Positions 53,708-63,665 of a DNA stretch of 64,000 nt are shown in pieces. The notes below the pieces were generated by a model. The model was not told the DNA's origin. It ran no database searches and saw only the letters and a list, made by a program, of their open reading frames with translations. Source of the DNA: Erwinia rhapontici (GTDB taxonomy: Bacteria; Pseudomonadota; Gammaproteobacteria; Enterobacterales; Enterobacteriaceae). The stretch lies in the NCBI RefSeq assembly GCF_012271765.1, contig NZ_VRKO01000004.1:1-64000 (forward strand), written 5' to 3'. How positions within the stretch are numbered: position 1 is the stretch's first letter; each line of letters begins with the position of its first letter. The position numbers were made by a program, and so were the translations under genes.

Positions 53708-56700
53708 GTGAATAAGAATCTGTATCGCGTAATTTTCAACAAGGCGCGTGGCCTGTTGATGGTGGTGGCCGAAAACGGCCGTGGTCATGGTAAAGGTCCG
53801 GCGGTGAGCGGCGAAGGGCATACGCTCAGCCAGCTGATTGGCCAGCTCTCCCCGCTGGCATTCTTCACGCTGGGGGCGCTGGGCATGGTGGCGCTGATGC
53901 CACAAGCGCAGGCCGCAGGGATTGTCGCCGATGGCAGTGCGCCTTCGGGCCAGCAGCCGATGATCGGGAAAACAGCCAACGGCACGCCGCAGGTGAATAT
54001 TCAGGCACCGAGCGCGGGTGGCGTATCGCGTAATACCTATAGCCAGTTCGACGTTGATAAAAAAGGCGTGATCCTCAATAACTCCCACCGCAATACACAG
54101 ACGCAGCAGGGCGGCTGGGTGGCGGCGAACCCTTATCTGGCACGCGGAGAAGCCAAAGTGATCCTCAACGAGGTGAACTCACGCGACCCCAGCAAGCTGA
54201 ATGGTTATATCGAAGTCGCGGGTAAAAGGGCGCAGGTGGTGATCGCTAACCCCGCCGGTATCACCTGTGACGGCTGCGGTTTTATCAATGCGAACCGTTC
54301 TACGTTGACCACGGGTAAAGCCATTATGCAGAACGGCCAGCTGACCGGATATCAGGTCAATGGCGGGGAGATTGTGGTGCAGGGGGCGGGAATGGACAGC
54401 AGCCGCCAGGACTATACCGATCTGATTGCGCACACGGTGAAAGTGAACAGTGGTATCTGGGCCAGCGATCTGAAAGTGACGACCGGTAAAAACCGCGTCA
54501 GCGCTGACGGCGCCAGCGTCAGCAAAAATACGGACAGTGATAACGATGTGAAGCCAGCGCTGGCGCTGGATGTGGCCAACCTTGGCGGCATGTACGCCGG
54601 GAAAATCCAGCTGATTGGTACAGAAAGCGGTGTTGGCGTACGTAACGCGGGAACGCTGGGGGCGCAGGCCGGTAGTGTCACCCTCAGCGCCGACGGGCAT
54701 ATCGAAAACAGCGGTAAGATCAACGCCAGTGAAGATATTCAGGTGAGTGGTCGTGCGCTGAGCAACAGCGGTACGCTGTATGCCGGACGCGATACGCGTG
54801 CCAGCGTCAGCGGTCAGTTGAACAACGATGGCATGGTGGTCGCGGCGCGTCACACCAGCGCCCGTGCAGGTGAAATCAACAGTAGCAAAAATGCCGTCTT
54901 TGGCGGTGGGGTGAAAACCGATGGCCGCCTGGGAGAAAGCGGCGATCTGGATCTCACCAGCACCGGCAAGCTGGCCAGCCACGGGCAGAACCTGGCGGCC
55001 GGAAAACTCACCGTGCAGGCGGCCGATATTGACCTCAGCGACAGCCAGACCAGCGCAGCGGAGGTGGCATTGACCACTCAGGGCACGCTGAATAACGATC
55101 GTGGAACGGTCTCTGCGCACAGCGGCGATCTGACCCTGACCAGCAGTCAGTTAAGCAACAGCGGGGGGACGCTGTATGCCGGACGTGATATGCATACCAG
55201 CGTCAGCGGACAGCTGAATAATGACGGGCTGATCGCCGCCGGACGCGATACCCGCGCCAGCGCCGGTGAGCTGAACAGCAGTAAAAATTCGGTGTTCGGC
55301 GCGGGGATTAATGCGGATGGCGGCGTGGGAAATAGCGGCAATCTGACGCTGACCAGCACCGGGAAACTGGCGAGTAACGGGCAGAATCTGGCCGCCGGAA
55401 AACTCACGGTGCAGGCTGCAGAGATCGACCTGAGCGACAGTCGCAGCGCGGGATCGGACGTCACCCTGACCTCGGGCGGCGCACTGAATAACGATCGCGG
55501 GATGATCTCCGCACTGAGCGGCGATCTCTCCCTGACCAGTGCGCAGCTTGATAATAACGGTGGGCGTCTGGAGTCGGCGGGCAAGGTGCAGGTGCGCAGC
55601 GCCGGGATTAACAACGTTGGCGGAACGATGGTTGGCCAGCAGTTGACGCTGGACAGCGCTGGCCAGGCACTCAACAACCAGAATGGCGGCATTGCGGCGA
55701 CGGAGGGCGTCACGCTTACGGCAGGTGCGCTGAATAATGAGGGCGGCAAGGTGATTGCCGGGAAAAACCTCAACGCCGGCGTTCAGTCGGTGAGCGGTAA
55801 CGGGCAGTTGCTCTCACTCGGAGACATGCAGCTGGCGGTCAACGGTGACTTCAGTAACGTGGGCAGTACGCTGGCGAACGGCAATCTTGACCTTAACGTG
55901 CAGGGCGCGCTGGATAACGCCGGGCAACTCAATGCCGGCAAGCAGTTAGCGGTGACGGCCGCCAGCCTGAACAACCAGCAGAGTGGCGATATCAGTGGTC
56001 AGATCACCCACGTGGATGTCGGTAGCAGCCTGACCAACCGTGGCATTATTGACGGTGTGGAAACCGTGCTGCGTGCCGGAACGCTGAACAATATCGGCAG
56101 CGGACGTATTTATGGCGATCATCTGGCGATCCAGGCCGGTGAGTTGAATAACGTGGCGGAAGGTGAGAGTGCGGCGACCATTGCTGCACGCCAGCGCCTG
56201 GATCTCGGTGTCGGAACGCTGAATAACAGCGCCCACAGCCTGATTTACAGCGATGGGGATATGTCGATTGGTGGTCAGCTGGATGAGAACAATGCCGCCA
56301 GCGGCCGGGCGACGACGATCAACAACCACAGCGCGACGATCGAATCTATCGGCAACATGCTGATCAATACCGCCACCCTGAACAATATTAACGACCACTT
56401 TGCTACCGAGATGGTGCACCTCTCGGACGAGCAAAAAGAAGAATATATGGTGGTCGGTCTGAATAATGGTGTGCATTACGGCACCAGCGATTATGACATC
56501 AGCTTCTATCATGACGAAGTGCAGCACATCTGCATTAGCGGCGTGGTGTGTAATCAGGATCATTACTACCAGTATGCTTACACCCAGAGCACCTGGCAGG
56601 AACAGATCACGGAAAGCGATCCGGCGCAGATCCTTGCGGGCGGCAGTCTGGCGATCAACGCTGACAATACCCTTAACGATAAGAGCCGCATTATTGCCGG

Positions 56701-59700
56701 GGGCGATCTGCTGGTCAGCAATGCCAACCTGAACAACGTGGAACTGGCCGGAACGCTGCTGGTGCAGAAAGTGGGGCAGGTGATCGAGTGGGATCGTATC
56801 CACAAGAAAGGTCACGACAAGCAGAAACATGATGCCTCCGCTTATACACCACCGGATGAGATCCAGTCGATTGCCCTGTCACCGAGCGTGGCGAAAGGCA
56901 ACACGAAGGTGGACAGCAGTTCGCCTGCGCTCAGCGGTTTCAGCCTCGGTTTACTGAACAGTGAGGACTTGGCTTCACTGCCTGGCGGTCAGCGCATTGA
57001 GATCGCGGGCAGCACCGATGCCACGGTGATCCGCTCACAGGTGCCGGACACCACGCTGCCAGAGAACAGCTTGTTTAACCCACTGCCATCGTCCTCCAGC
57101 AATTACCTGATCGAAACCGATCCCCGCTACACCAACCAGAAAAACTGGCTCAGCTCTGACTATATGCTGTCGCAGCTGCGGTCCGATCCTGATATCACCC
57201 AGAAACGCCTGGGGGATGGCTTCTACGAGCAGCGCCTGGTGCGCGAACAGCTGGTGGAGTTGACCGGCGAGCGTTATCTGGCGGGCTATCAGAGCGATGA
57301 GGATCAGTACAAGGCGCTGATGGAAGCCGGGGTCGCTTTCGGGCAAGCCTTTAATCTGGTGCCGGGCGTGGCGCTGACCGCCAGCCAGATGGCGAACATC
57401 TCGAGCGATATGGTGTGGCTGGTGGCGCGTGATGTCACACTGGCTGATGGCAGTCGTCAGAGTGTGCTGGTGCCGCAGGTTTATGCCCAGGTGAAACAGG
57501 GCGATATCGATGGCAGCGGCGCGCTGCTGTCCGGGCGTAATATCGCGGTGGGTGTCAGCGGCAATATGCTGAACTCGGGCCGCGTAAATGCCACCCAGCT
57601 GCTGAGCATCAGCGGCGATAGCATTACCAACGTGGGGGGGATCATCAGCGGCGGCAACGTGCAGCTGCTGGCGAACAATGATCTGACCAACAATGGCGGC
57701 ATCATCCAGGCGCAGACCTCGCTGGTGGCCAGCGCGGGACGCGACCTCAACCTTGTGTCGCAAACCACCCATACGGAAAGCACCAACGGCAGCAACACCT
57801 TTAGCCGCGATACGGTGTCGCGCGTGGCAGGCATGTATGTGCAGCAGGATGACGGCAAACTGGCCTTACAGGCGGTGCGTGACGTCAATCTGCAAGGGGC
57901 GAAGGTGGTGAATACGGGCGAAAACAGCCAGACCACTGTGCTGGCCGGGCGTGATGTGAATCTGACAACGGTCAACTCCGGTGCCAGCGACAATGTGGTA
58001 TGGAATAAAGACAACCACCTGAGCCAGAGCAACACCACGGCGGTGGGCAGTGAAATTACGGGCGCCGGCGATGTGGCGGTGCAGGCGGCAAACAATATTG
58101 CAGCGGCAGCGGCCACGCTGAATGCCGGTAGCGGCCTGAGCCTCGCCGCGGGCAATGACATCACCATTGGCACGGCCAGTGAGCAGTCGTCGCTGGATAT
58201 GGCCTCCAAAGTGAAAGGGTCGGGCTTCCTCTCCAGCAATACCACTACCACGCGAGCCGGATTTGAGGCAGAAAACGCAGCAGCCAGCAGCCTGGGCGGA
58301 GAAAATATTACCCTGTCGGCCGGGCACGATCTTGGCATCAGCGGCAGCAATGTGGCTGCCGATAAGAGCCTGACTGCAAAAGCGGGCAACAATCTGACGG
58401 TTGATACCGCTGAGGAGAGCCGCGACGGTTGGGCGATGAAGCAGAAAACCAAGTCCGGCCTGATGAGCAGCGGTGGCATTGGCGTCACCATTGGCTCCAC
58501 CTTCGATAAATCCACCGATGAAACCACCAGTCTGACGGCGCAGGGCAGCCAGCTGGGATCGGTCAACGGCGATACCACGCTGATCGCCGGTAACGATTTG
58601 AAAATAAAAGGATCGGAGGTGATCGCCGGTAACGATATTAATCTGATCGGTAAAAACGTTGAAATCGGCTCAGCAGAAAATCGCGCCAGTAAACACAGTA
58701 CAACAGAGTCGCGTTCCAGCGGGCTGAAGCTGGCATTGTCGGGTGTGGCGGGATCGGCGTTAAATACCGCGAAAACCATTTCTGAGATGGAAACGGATAA
58801 GCAGGACAGCCGCATGGCGGAACTGCAAAGGGTTAAAGCCGGGCTGGACGGCTATCAGGCCGCGCAGGCCGTGCGCGGCGCGATCCAGGATCCAACCAAC
58901 ACCGAGTTTGTCGGCATCAGCCTGTCGCTGGGCATGCAGAAATCACGGAGTGAAAGCCAGAGTGATCAGATGACCTCGGCGGGCAGTGCTATTCAGGCAG
59001 CCCAGAATCTGAATATCTTTGCTAACGGCACCGACGGTTCAACGCAGGATGGCGATATTCTGGTGCAGGGCAGCAAGGTTCAGGCTGGTAATGAAATGTT
59101 GCTGTCAGCGGCGCGCGATATCACGCTGAAATCCGCCGAAAATACGCAGTTGACCAGCAGCAGTAACAGCAGTGGCGGTGGGGAAATTGGCGCCAGCATC
59201 GGTGTCGGCAACGATGGAGCGGGTATCAGCATCTTCGCCAATGGCAACAAAGGCAAAGGCAATGAGAAGGGTGATGGCCTGACTCATAACGAAACCACCC
59301 TGGATGCCGGTAACAAAGTGACGCTCCTGAGTGGCCGTGATACCACCCTGACTGGTGCGCAAATTAGCGCCGACCGCGTGGTGGCGGATGTCGGGCGTGA
59401 CCTGACCATCACCAGCGAACAGGACAGTAACCACTACGATTCAAAACAGCAGAACATCAGCGGTGGCCTGAAATTCACCCTGGGCACAATGAATGCCAGC
59501 GGCAACTTGTCGATCAGCAAGGATAAGATCGACAGCAACTACGACAGCGTGCAGGAACAAAGCGGCATCTTCGCCGGGGACGGCGGCTACGATGTCACCG
59601 TCGGTAATCATACCCAACTTAATGGGGCGGTGATTGGCAGTACCGCTGAGGCGGCGAAAAACCGTCTGGATACCGGCACGTTAGGCTTTAGTAATATTGA

Positions 59701-61519
59701 GAATAAGGCCGATTACGCGACGTCTGGTGTCAGCGTCGGGCTGTCCAGCCAGTTCAAGCTGGAAAAAGACAGTGGGGCATCTGCTGAAGACAGCAGTAAA
59801 GAAAAAAAACCTCTGGCACCGATACTGACTCAGTTGGGCCAGAATGTTGCGCCAACGTCGATGTCAGCGATTCAGGCCTCCGGGGACGACTCCAGCACCA
59901 CTCACTCGGCGGTCTCTGATGGAACGCTCATCGTGCGTAATGGTGACAGCCAGCAGCAGGATGTCAGCACCCTGAGCCGTGATGTGGAACATGCTAATCA
60001 GACGCTCAGCCCGATCTTTGACAAGGCCGCAGAGCAGAAGCGCCTGCAAAAAGTGCAGTTGATCGGGTCTATCGCTGCTTCAACCATGAACACCGTACTC
60101 ACCGAACGCCAGCTGTATGCTAACCAGCAGGGCATGGATGCGGTAGGTGAAAAACCGGGGGCTAATGCCACATCTCAGGATCGTGCAGATTACTGGACGG
60201 CAGTAAAAGAGAGCAGTGCCTATAAAGAAGCGATCAAAGGTTACGAGCCGGATGACACCTGGGTTAAGGCAGGAAATGCGGCTGTCACGGCAGTGGGCGC
60301 ACTGGCAGGCGGCGACCCGGCGAAAGCGCTGGCGCAGGCCTCGGCGCCTTACCTGGCGGGTGTGATTAAAGATGTCACCTATAACGATCCTGACCATCCA
60401 ACGACGCAGGAAATAGCCACTAACGCCTTTGCCCATGCGATCCTCGGCGGTGTCGTCGCCGAAATGAGCGGGCAGAATGCGCTGGCAGGCGCCGTGGGTG
60501 GTGGGGGTGGCGAACTGGCTATCCGTGCAATCCATCAGTCACTTTATCCGGATGTCGCCACGGATAAACTGGACGACCAGCAGAAGAAAACGATTAAGAA
60601 CCTGGCTCTTATTGCCACCAGCCTGACCGGCTCACTGGTGTCCGGCGATACCGCGGGCGCTGTGGATGCCTACAAGGCGGGCGACAACGCGATGACCAAT
60701 AATTACCTGAAGCCTGAGCAGATTGATAAGTTTGCAGCGAAAGCTCAGGGATGTAAGGCACGCGGTGACTGCGCAACGGTCAGAAAAGAGATGCAGGAAC
60801 TCAGCCTGAAACAGCAGGATGAGCTGATTGCGGTCTGTGCCACCGATGCGGCGGCCTGTAAGGCTAACTTTGGCGATGTGACCGCCAATGGCATGCTGGT
60901 TCGCGAGGCGATCGATCGGGTGCTGGGCGCCGATGACGTGCCCTGGCAGATGAAGAACGACATGTCGTCACTCTATGCCCAGCAGATTGAGGCGGAAGGG
61001 GTGGTGTCCAGCACGGAGTTTGCGAAGCAGTTGCAAAGCCGCTACGGGATGGATTCTGAGCGAGCGCAGCTTCTGGCCGGTGCCGCGCTGGGGGCGCTGA
61101 GTGGCGGAATTAAGGGATCACGCACCCCGACGGTGAGCAGCAGCAAGGGCAGCAGTCCTGTCAGCGGTAGCGGCGGAACGGGCAGCAACGTCACGCCGAC
61201 GCCGCCGGTAACCGGTAGCGTACGCGACCCGGCACTGCCGCTGGGCAGCAAACAAAACCAGATGAATCAGCCTAAAAACCCGTCTTATCAGCCGGTAAGA
61301 AACGAGGTGGGCACGATCAGCAACCGCGAGTATTCAGGTCACGCTTTAGATAGAATGCAGGACCGTGGCATCATGCCGTCGGTGGTGGAAAACACCATTA
61401 AAACAGGCAATGCTACCTCAAGCCGGGGTAATACAACGGTCTATTACGATGCCACCAATAATGTCTCGGTGGTCACGAACAGCTCTGGAAAAGTGGTGAC
61501 GGTCAAATATGGTAAATAA
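53708..61519 (+). CDS. cdiA: CdiA contact-dependent inhibition effector
   Basis: A 2603-residue TpsA exoprotein with a GTG start. Residues 1-25 are the extended signal peptide region (MNKNLYRVIFNKARG). The TPS domain to about residue 330 has NPYL and NPAGITCDGCGF. FHA-type repeats with a 132-residue duplication span about 350-620. The receptor-binding segment lies near 890-1200, with a YIETDPRYT-like text (LIETDPRYTNQKNWLSSDYM). FHA-2 repeats follow. A pretoxin region ends in DNAMTNN, where a VENN is expected. The C-terminal toxin (about 2510-2603) has GHALDRMQDRGI and resembles DUF4258/BECR-type ribonucleases. CdiC may acylate it. Confidence 0.9.
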   Translation: MNKNLYRVIFNKARGLLMVVAENGRGHGKGPAVSGEGHTLSQLIGQLSPLAFFTLGALGMVALMPQAQAAGIVADGSAPSGQQPMIGKTANGTPQVNIQAPSAGGVSRNTYSQFDVDKKGVILNNSHRNTQTQQGGWVAANPYLARGEAKVILNEVNSRDPSKLNGYIEVAGKRAQVVIANPAGITCDGCGFINANRSTLTTGKAIMQNGQLTGYQVNGGEIVVQGAGMDSSRQDYTDLIAHTVKVNSGIWASDLKVTTGKNRVSADGASVSKNTDSDNDVKPALALDVANLGGMYAGKIQLIGTESGVGVRNAGTLGAQAGSVTLSADGHIENSGKINASEDIQVSGRALSNSGTLYAGRDTRASVSGQLNNDGMVVAARHTSARAGEINSSKNAVFGGGVKTDGRLGESGDLDLTSTGKLASHGQNLAAGKLTVQAADIDLSDSQTSAAEVALTTQGTLNNDRGTVSAHSGDLTLTSSQLSNSGGTLYAGRDMHTSVSGQLNNDGLIAAGRDTRASAGELNSSKNSVFGAGINADGGVGNSGNLTLTSTGKLASNGQNLAAGKLTVQAAEIDLSDSRSAGSDVTLTSGGALNNDRGMISALSGDLSLTSAQLDNNGGRLESAGKVQVRSAGINNVGGTMVGQQLTLDSAGQALNNQNGGIAATEGVTLTAGALNNEGGKVIAGKNLNAGVQSVSGNGQLLSLGDMQLAVNGDFSNVGSTLANGNLDLNVQGALDNAGQLNAGKQLAVTAASLNNQQSGDISGQITHVDVGSSLTNRGIIDGVETVLRAGTLNNIGSGRIYGDHLAIQAGELNNVAEGESAATIAARQRLDLGVGTLNNSAHSLIYSDGDMSIGGQLDENNAASGRATTINNHSATIESIGNMLINTATLNNINDHFATEMVHLSDEQKEEYMVVGLNNGVHYGTSDYDISFYHDEVQHICISGVVCNQDHYYQYAYTQSTWQEQITESDPAQILAGGSLAINADNTLNDKSRIIAGGDLLVSNANLNNVELAGTLLVQKVGQVIEWDRIHKKGHDKQKHDASAYTPPDEIQSIALSPSVAKGNTKVDSSSPALSGFSLGLLNSEDLASLPGGQRIEIAGSTDATVIRSQVPDTTLPENSLFNPLPSSSSNYLIETDPRYTNQKNWLSSDYMLSQLRSDPDITQKRLGDGFYEQRLVREQLVELTGERYLAGYQSDEDQYKALMEAGVAFGQAFNLVPGVALTASQMANISSDMVWLVARDVTLADGSRQSVLVPQVYAQVKQGDIDGSGALLSGRNIAVGVSGNMLNSGRVNATQLLSISGDSITNVGGIISGGNVQLLANNDLTNNGGIIQAQTSLVASAGRDLNLVSQTTHTESTNGSNTFSRDTVSRVAGMYVQQDDGKLALQAVRDVNLQGAKVVNTGENSQTTVLAGRDVNLTTVNSGASDNVVWNKDNHLSQSNTTAVGSEITGAGDVAVQAANNIAAAAATLNAGSGLSLAAGNDITIGTASEQSSLDMASKVKGSGFLSSNTTTTRAGFEAENAAASSLGGENITLSAGHDLGISGSNVAADKSLTAKAGNNLTVDTAEESRDGWAMKQKTKSGLMSSGGIGVTIGSTFDKSTDETTSLTAQGSQLGSVNGDTTLIAGNDLKIKGSEVIAGNDINLIGKNVEIGSAENRASKHSTTESRSSGLKLALSGVAGSALNTAKTISEMETDKQDSRMAELQRVKAGLDGYQAAQAVRGAIQDPTNTEFVGISLSLGMQKSRSESQSDQMTSAGSAIQAAQNLNIFANGTDGSTQDGDILVQGSKVQAGNEMLLSAARDITLKSAENTQLTSSSNSSGGGEIGASIGVGNDGAGISIFANGNKGKGNEKGDGLTHNETTLDAGNKVTLLSGRDTTLTGAQISADRVVADVGRDLTITSEQDSNHYDSKQQNISGGLKFTLGTMNASGNLSISKDKIDSNYDSVQEQSGIFAGDGGYDVTVGNHTQLNGAVIGSTAEAAKNRLDTGTLGFSNIENKADYATSGVSVGLSSQFKLEKDSGASAEDSSKEKKPLAPILTQLGQNVAPTSMSAIQASGDDSSTTHSAVSDGTLIVRNGDSQQQDVSTLSRDVEHANQTLSPIFDKAAEQKRLQKVQLIGSIAASTMNTVLTERQLYANQQGMDAVGEKPGANATSQDRADYWTAVKESSAYKEAIKGYEPDDTWVKAGNAAVTAVGALAGGDPAKALAQASAPYLAGVIKDVTYNDPDHPTTQEIATNAFAHAILGGVVAEMSGQNALAGAVGGGGGELAIRAIHQSLYPDVATDKLDDQQKKTIKNLALIATSLTGSLVSGDTAGAVDAYKAGDNAMTNNYLKPEQIDKFAAKAQGCKARGDCATVRKEMQELSLKQQDELIAVCATDAAACKANFGDVTANGMLVREAIDRVLGADDVPWQMKNDMSSLYAQQIEAEGVVSSTEFAKQLQSRYGMDSERAQLLAGAALGALSGGIKGSRTPTVSSSKGSSPVSGSGGTGSNVTPTPPVTGSVRDPALPLGSKQNQMNQPKNPSYQPVRNEVGTISNREYSGHALDRMQDRGIMPSVVENTIKTGNATSSRGNTTVYYDATNNVSVVTNSSGKVVTVKYGK
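54769..55560 (+). repeat. Two 396-bp direct repeats within cdiA
   Basis: The blocks beginning GTLYAGRD at 54769 and 55165 encode parallel 132-residue units, each running through SGQLNNDG, INSSKN/LNSSKN, SLASxGQNLAAGKLTVQAA and ALNNDRG. They are recent in-frame duplications of filamentous-haemagglutinin repeat DNA. Confidence 0.82.
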
Positions 61520-61796
61520 GGCGCAGTTGATTGAACGGGGAGCGCGGGCGTCGGAGGATTTGTTTGCCTGGGCCAGTTTTGTCGCAGAGACCGAGTTTCT
61601 GTGGCAGGACAGCGCCCTGGTTAAGGATGCCGATGCCTGGCAGAGCCTGTGGTTTGAGCTGGAAATCGTCAATGGCCTGGCGCTGGCAGAGTGGGAAGAA
61701 CAGGGGCGCCCCGCTGACTGGTCGGCAGTCTGGTGCGAAAACTACCGCCAGGATGCCCGCGAGCTGGTGGCGGAGCTGCTGGCCCTGACCGCCTGA
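61509..61796 (+). CDS. cdiI: Candidate CdiI immunity protein
   Basis: A 95-residue acidic, helical, soluble protein. Its start overlaps the cdiA stop by 11 bp, the expected place for the immunity gene matching the CdiA toxin. I do not recognise a Pfam name. Conserved features are LFAWASFVAETEFLWQDSALV and LWFELEIVNGLALAEW. A close copy, also 95 residues, lies at 63378-63665. It should bind and block the toxin domain in the cytoplasm. Confidence 0.8.
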   Translation: MVNKAQLIERGARASEDLFAWASFVAETEFLWQDSALVKDADAWQSLWFELEIVNGLALAEWEEQGRPADWSAVWCENYRQDARELVAELLALTA

Positions 61797-61818
61797 TAGC
61801 CCACAAGGAGAAATGCTG

Positions 61819-62400
61819 ATGTTCCGTCAAACCACGCTGTCCCTGCTGCTGGTCGCCACCAGCGGCTGTAGCCAGTTTCCGCATAATTCGTTCTTTACTC
61901 CGCCTGCGCCAGGCCCGGATACGGCATCGGTGCGCATTGTTGGCGGCACCGAGCTGGCGTCAATTCAGCAGGAAAATGAGGGCCAGCTTACGGGGGGGCT
62001 GGTGCGCAGTAGTGAATTTATCTTAACTCACACTCAGGACGGCGGGATGCCGGTGGCCAGTGGACAGGATAAAGCGTCCTGGAGCGATTTTTATGAAACC
62101 CCGGTGATAGCGGGCAGAAAAACCCGTATTGGCCTGGTGTATCACGGCAGTAATAACCAGTGCAGCAGTTCGATGACGTTTGTACCGCAGAAAGGTCACT
62201 ACTACCAGTTTGGCCTGCAGGTTGACTTGCGTCTGCGCCAGTGCCGTGGTTTGCCGTATGAGCTGACAAAAAATAACCGGGGAGAGTGGCAGCTTCAGCG
62301 TATCAGCGATGTCGTCTGGGGGGGGAAATATGGTCATGAAGATGCAAACTGGCAAAAAATGCCGGATACACAGGTGCCTCCCAAAGTCTTAGCACCTTGA
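61819..62400 (+). CDS. Small lipoprotein L1 of the immunity array
   Basis: A 193-residue lipoprotein. The signal peptide ends in a near-lipobox VATSGC. The mature region has FFTPPAPGP, ASVRIVGGTELASI, GGLVRSSEFIL, FYETPVIAGRKTRIG and KGHYYQFGLQVDLRLRQC. Four cysteines are paired in two CxxxxxxC-like positions. ATG 61819 fits AAGGAG at 8 bp; ATG 61813 is too close. Paralogues L2 (62786) and L3 (63665) alternate with immunity-like genes. Unknown family. Confidence 0.82.
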   Translation: MFRQTTLSLLLVATSGCSQFPHNSFFTPPAPGPDTASVRIVGGTELASIQQENEGQLTGGLVRSSEFILTHTQDGGMPVASGQDKASWSDFYETPVIAGRKTRIGLVYHGSNNQCSSSMTFVPQKGHYYQFGLQVDLRLRQCRGLPYELTKNNRGEWQLQRISDVVWGGKYGHEDANWQKMPDTQVPPKVLAP

Positions 62401-62768
62401 GTGCGCTGAAAAGAGAAGGCATTTATCAGGCCGTGATCGCCAGCGCCCGTGGATTGTCACTCGGCGCCCTCTGGCAACATCTTGAGGTTGAGTGCCGCAG
62501 CATTGCGGATAACAGCGCCCTGAGAAAAGAGCTTTTCTTTGATCTGTTGCAGCAACTGATGAAGAGCGGTCAGGTCCGGCTGGCGTGCGACGGTACCTGG
62601 CTGACGGGCACGGTTGAGGAACAGCTTAAGTGTCTGAATGAGGCCTGGCCGCAGCCCGACTCTGACGATGAGTTAGACGATCTTGATGATACTGGCTTCT
62701 GGTTTCTGGCAAAAGCGCCCGCCGGGCTGGTGTGGATCACCGCTGACGGGCAGGAAGTCTGGACCTGA
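62397..62768 (+). CDS. DUF596-family CdiI-like immunity protein
   Basis: A 123-residue protein that fits DUF596, a family seen as CDI immunity proteins. Landmarks are ARGLSLGALWQHLEVECRSIA, FFDLLQQLMKSGQVRLA, GTVEEQLKCLNEAWP and APAGLVWITADGQEVWT, with an acidic DSDDELDDLDD. It starts at TTG overlapping the previous stop (TTGA). It is not homologous to the 61509 protein, so it probably answers a different toxin. Confidence 0.82.
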   Translation: MSALKREGIYQAVIASARGLSLGALWQHLEVECRSIADNSALRKELFFDLLQQLMKSGQVRLACDGTWLTGTVEEQLKCLNEAWPQPDSDDELDDLDDTGFWFLAKAPAGLVWITADGQEVWT

Positions 62769-62785
62769 TACTGTGGAGTAAGTCG

Positions 62786-63352
62786 ATGCATTATCAACGG
62801 ATATTACCGCTGGCGGTGCTGCTGCTTAGCGGCTGTAGCCTGCTGCCACAGCAGGAATTCTTCACCCCCCCACCTGCGGGGGCTGAGGTTGCCGGGCTGC
62901 GCATTATGGGCAGCACCGAGAGTAATGCCTTGTATCAAATGGAGAACGGTAAACTGCGCGGCGGGCTGATTCGTGAAAGCAACTGGGTGTTGCGCAATAC
63001 GCAGGATCAGGGCATGCCAAAGGTCAGCGGTAAGGAAGCCACTTACACCAGTGATTATTTCGAAACGCCGATTTATGCGGGCCGAAAAACCACGGTATAT
63101 CACAGCTATAATCGCGGTAAGAACCGCTGCATGAACATCGTCAGTTTTGTTCCGGAAAAGGGCCACTACTATCAGTTGAGCCAGGCGGTTGATCTGAAAA
63201 TGTATCGGTGCCGTGCCTGGCCGAATGAGCTGGTCAAAAACGCAGATGGTCAGTGGGTGCTGAAACCTATTGCTAACGTCACTTACGGTAATAAATATCT
63301 GCCACAGGATGGCGGCTGGCAGAAGATGGTGCGACTTGTCACTGAAGGGTAA
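62786..63352 (+). CDS. Small lipoprotein L2 of the immunity array
   Basis: A 188-residue lipoprotein with a canonical lipobox LLSGC (residues 13-17). The mature part aligns with L1: FFTPPPAGAEVAGLRIMGSTES, GGLIRESNWVLRNTQDQGMPKVSG, FETPIYAGRKTTVYHSYNRGKNRCM and KGHYYQLSQAVDLKMYRC. It diverges more from L1 and L3 than those do from each other. Function unknown; likely periplasmic or outer-membrane. Confidence 0.85.
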   Translation: MHYQRILPLAVLLLSGCSLLPQQEFFTPPPAGAEVAGLRIMGSTESNALYQMENGKLRGGLIRESNWVLRNTQDQGMPKVSGKEATYTSDYFETPIYAGRKTTVYHSYNRGKNRCMNIVSFVPEKGHYYQLSQAVDLKMYRCRAWPNELVKNADGQWVLKPIANVTYGNKYLPQDGGWQKMVRLVTEG

Positions 63353-63377
63353 GTCAGACTCTGGTGGGTGGTTGACG

Positions 63378-63665
63378 ATGACGGGTGTGCAGGCCAGTGA
63401 AAACCTCTTCTGCTGGGCCCGCTTTGTCGCTGATAGCGAGTTGTTGTGGCAGGACAGTGCGTTGGTATCGGATACCGACGCCTGGCAACGCCTGTGGTTT
63501 GAGCTGGAGATCGTCAATGGTCTGGCGCTGGCGGAGTGGGATGAGGAGGGGTGTCCGGCAGAAGGGTTGGCAAGCTGGCGTGAAAACTATCAGCAGGAGG
63601 CCAGGGCGCTGGCGAATGAACTACTGGCACTGATCTCGTCTGATAACGACAAGAAGAAGCGTTGA
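63378..63665 (+). CDS. Second copy of the candidate CdiI immunity protein
   Basis: A 95-residue protein very similar to the 61509 product: ASENLFCWARFVADSELLWQDSALVSDTDAWQRLWFELEIVNGLALAEWDEEG. The start at ATG 63378 gives the same length as its paralogue; the frame upstream lies inside L2. No toxin gene is next to it, so it is an orphan immunity-like gene or part of a duplicated module. Confidence 0.82.
   Translation: MTGVQASENLFCWARFVADSELLWQDSALVSDTDAWQRLWFELEIVNGLALAEWDEEGCPAEGLASWRENYQQEARALANELLALISSDNDKKKR

Noticed and set aside
54179-59434. Long open frames antisense to cdiA
   Set aside because: They are artefacts of high-GC repetitive coding sequence on the other strand, low complexity, with no start signals.
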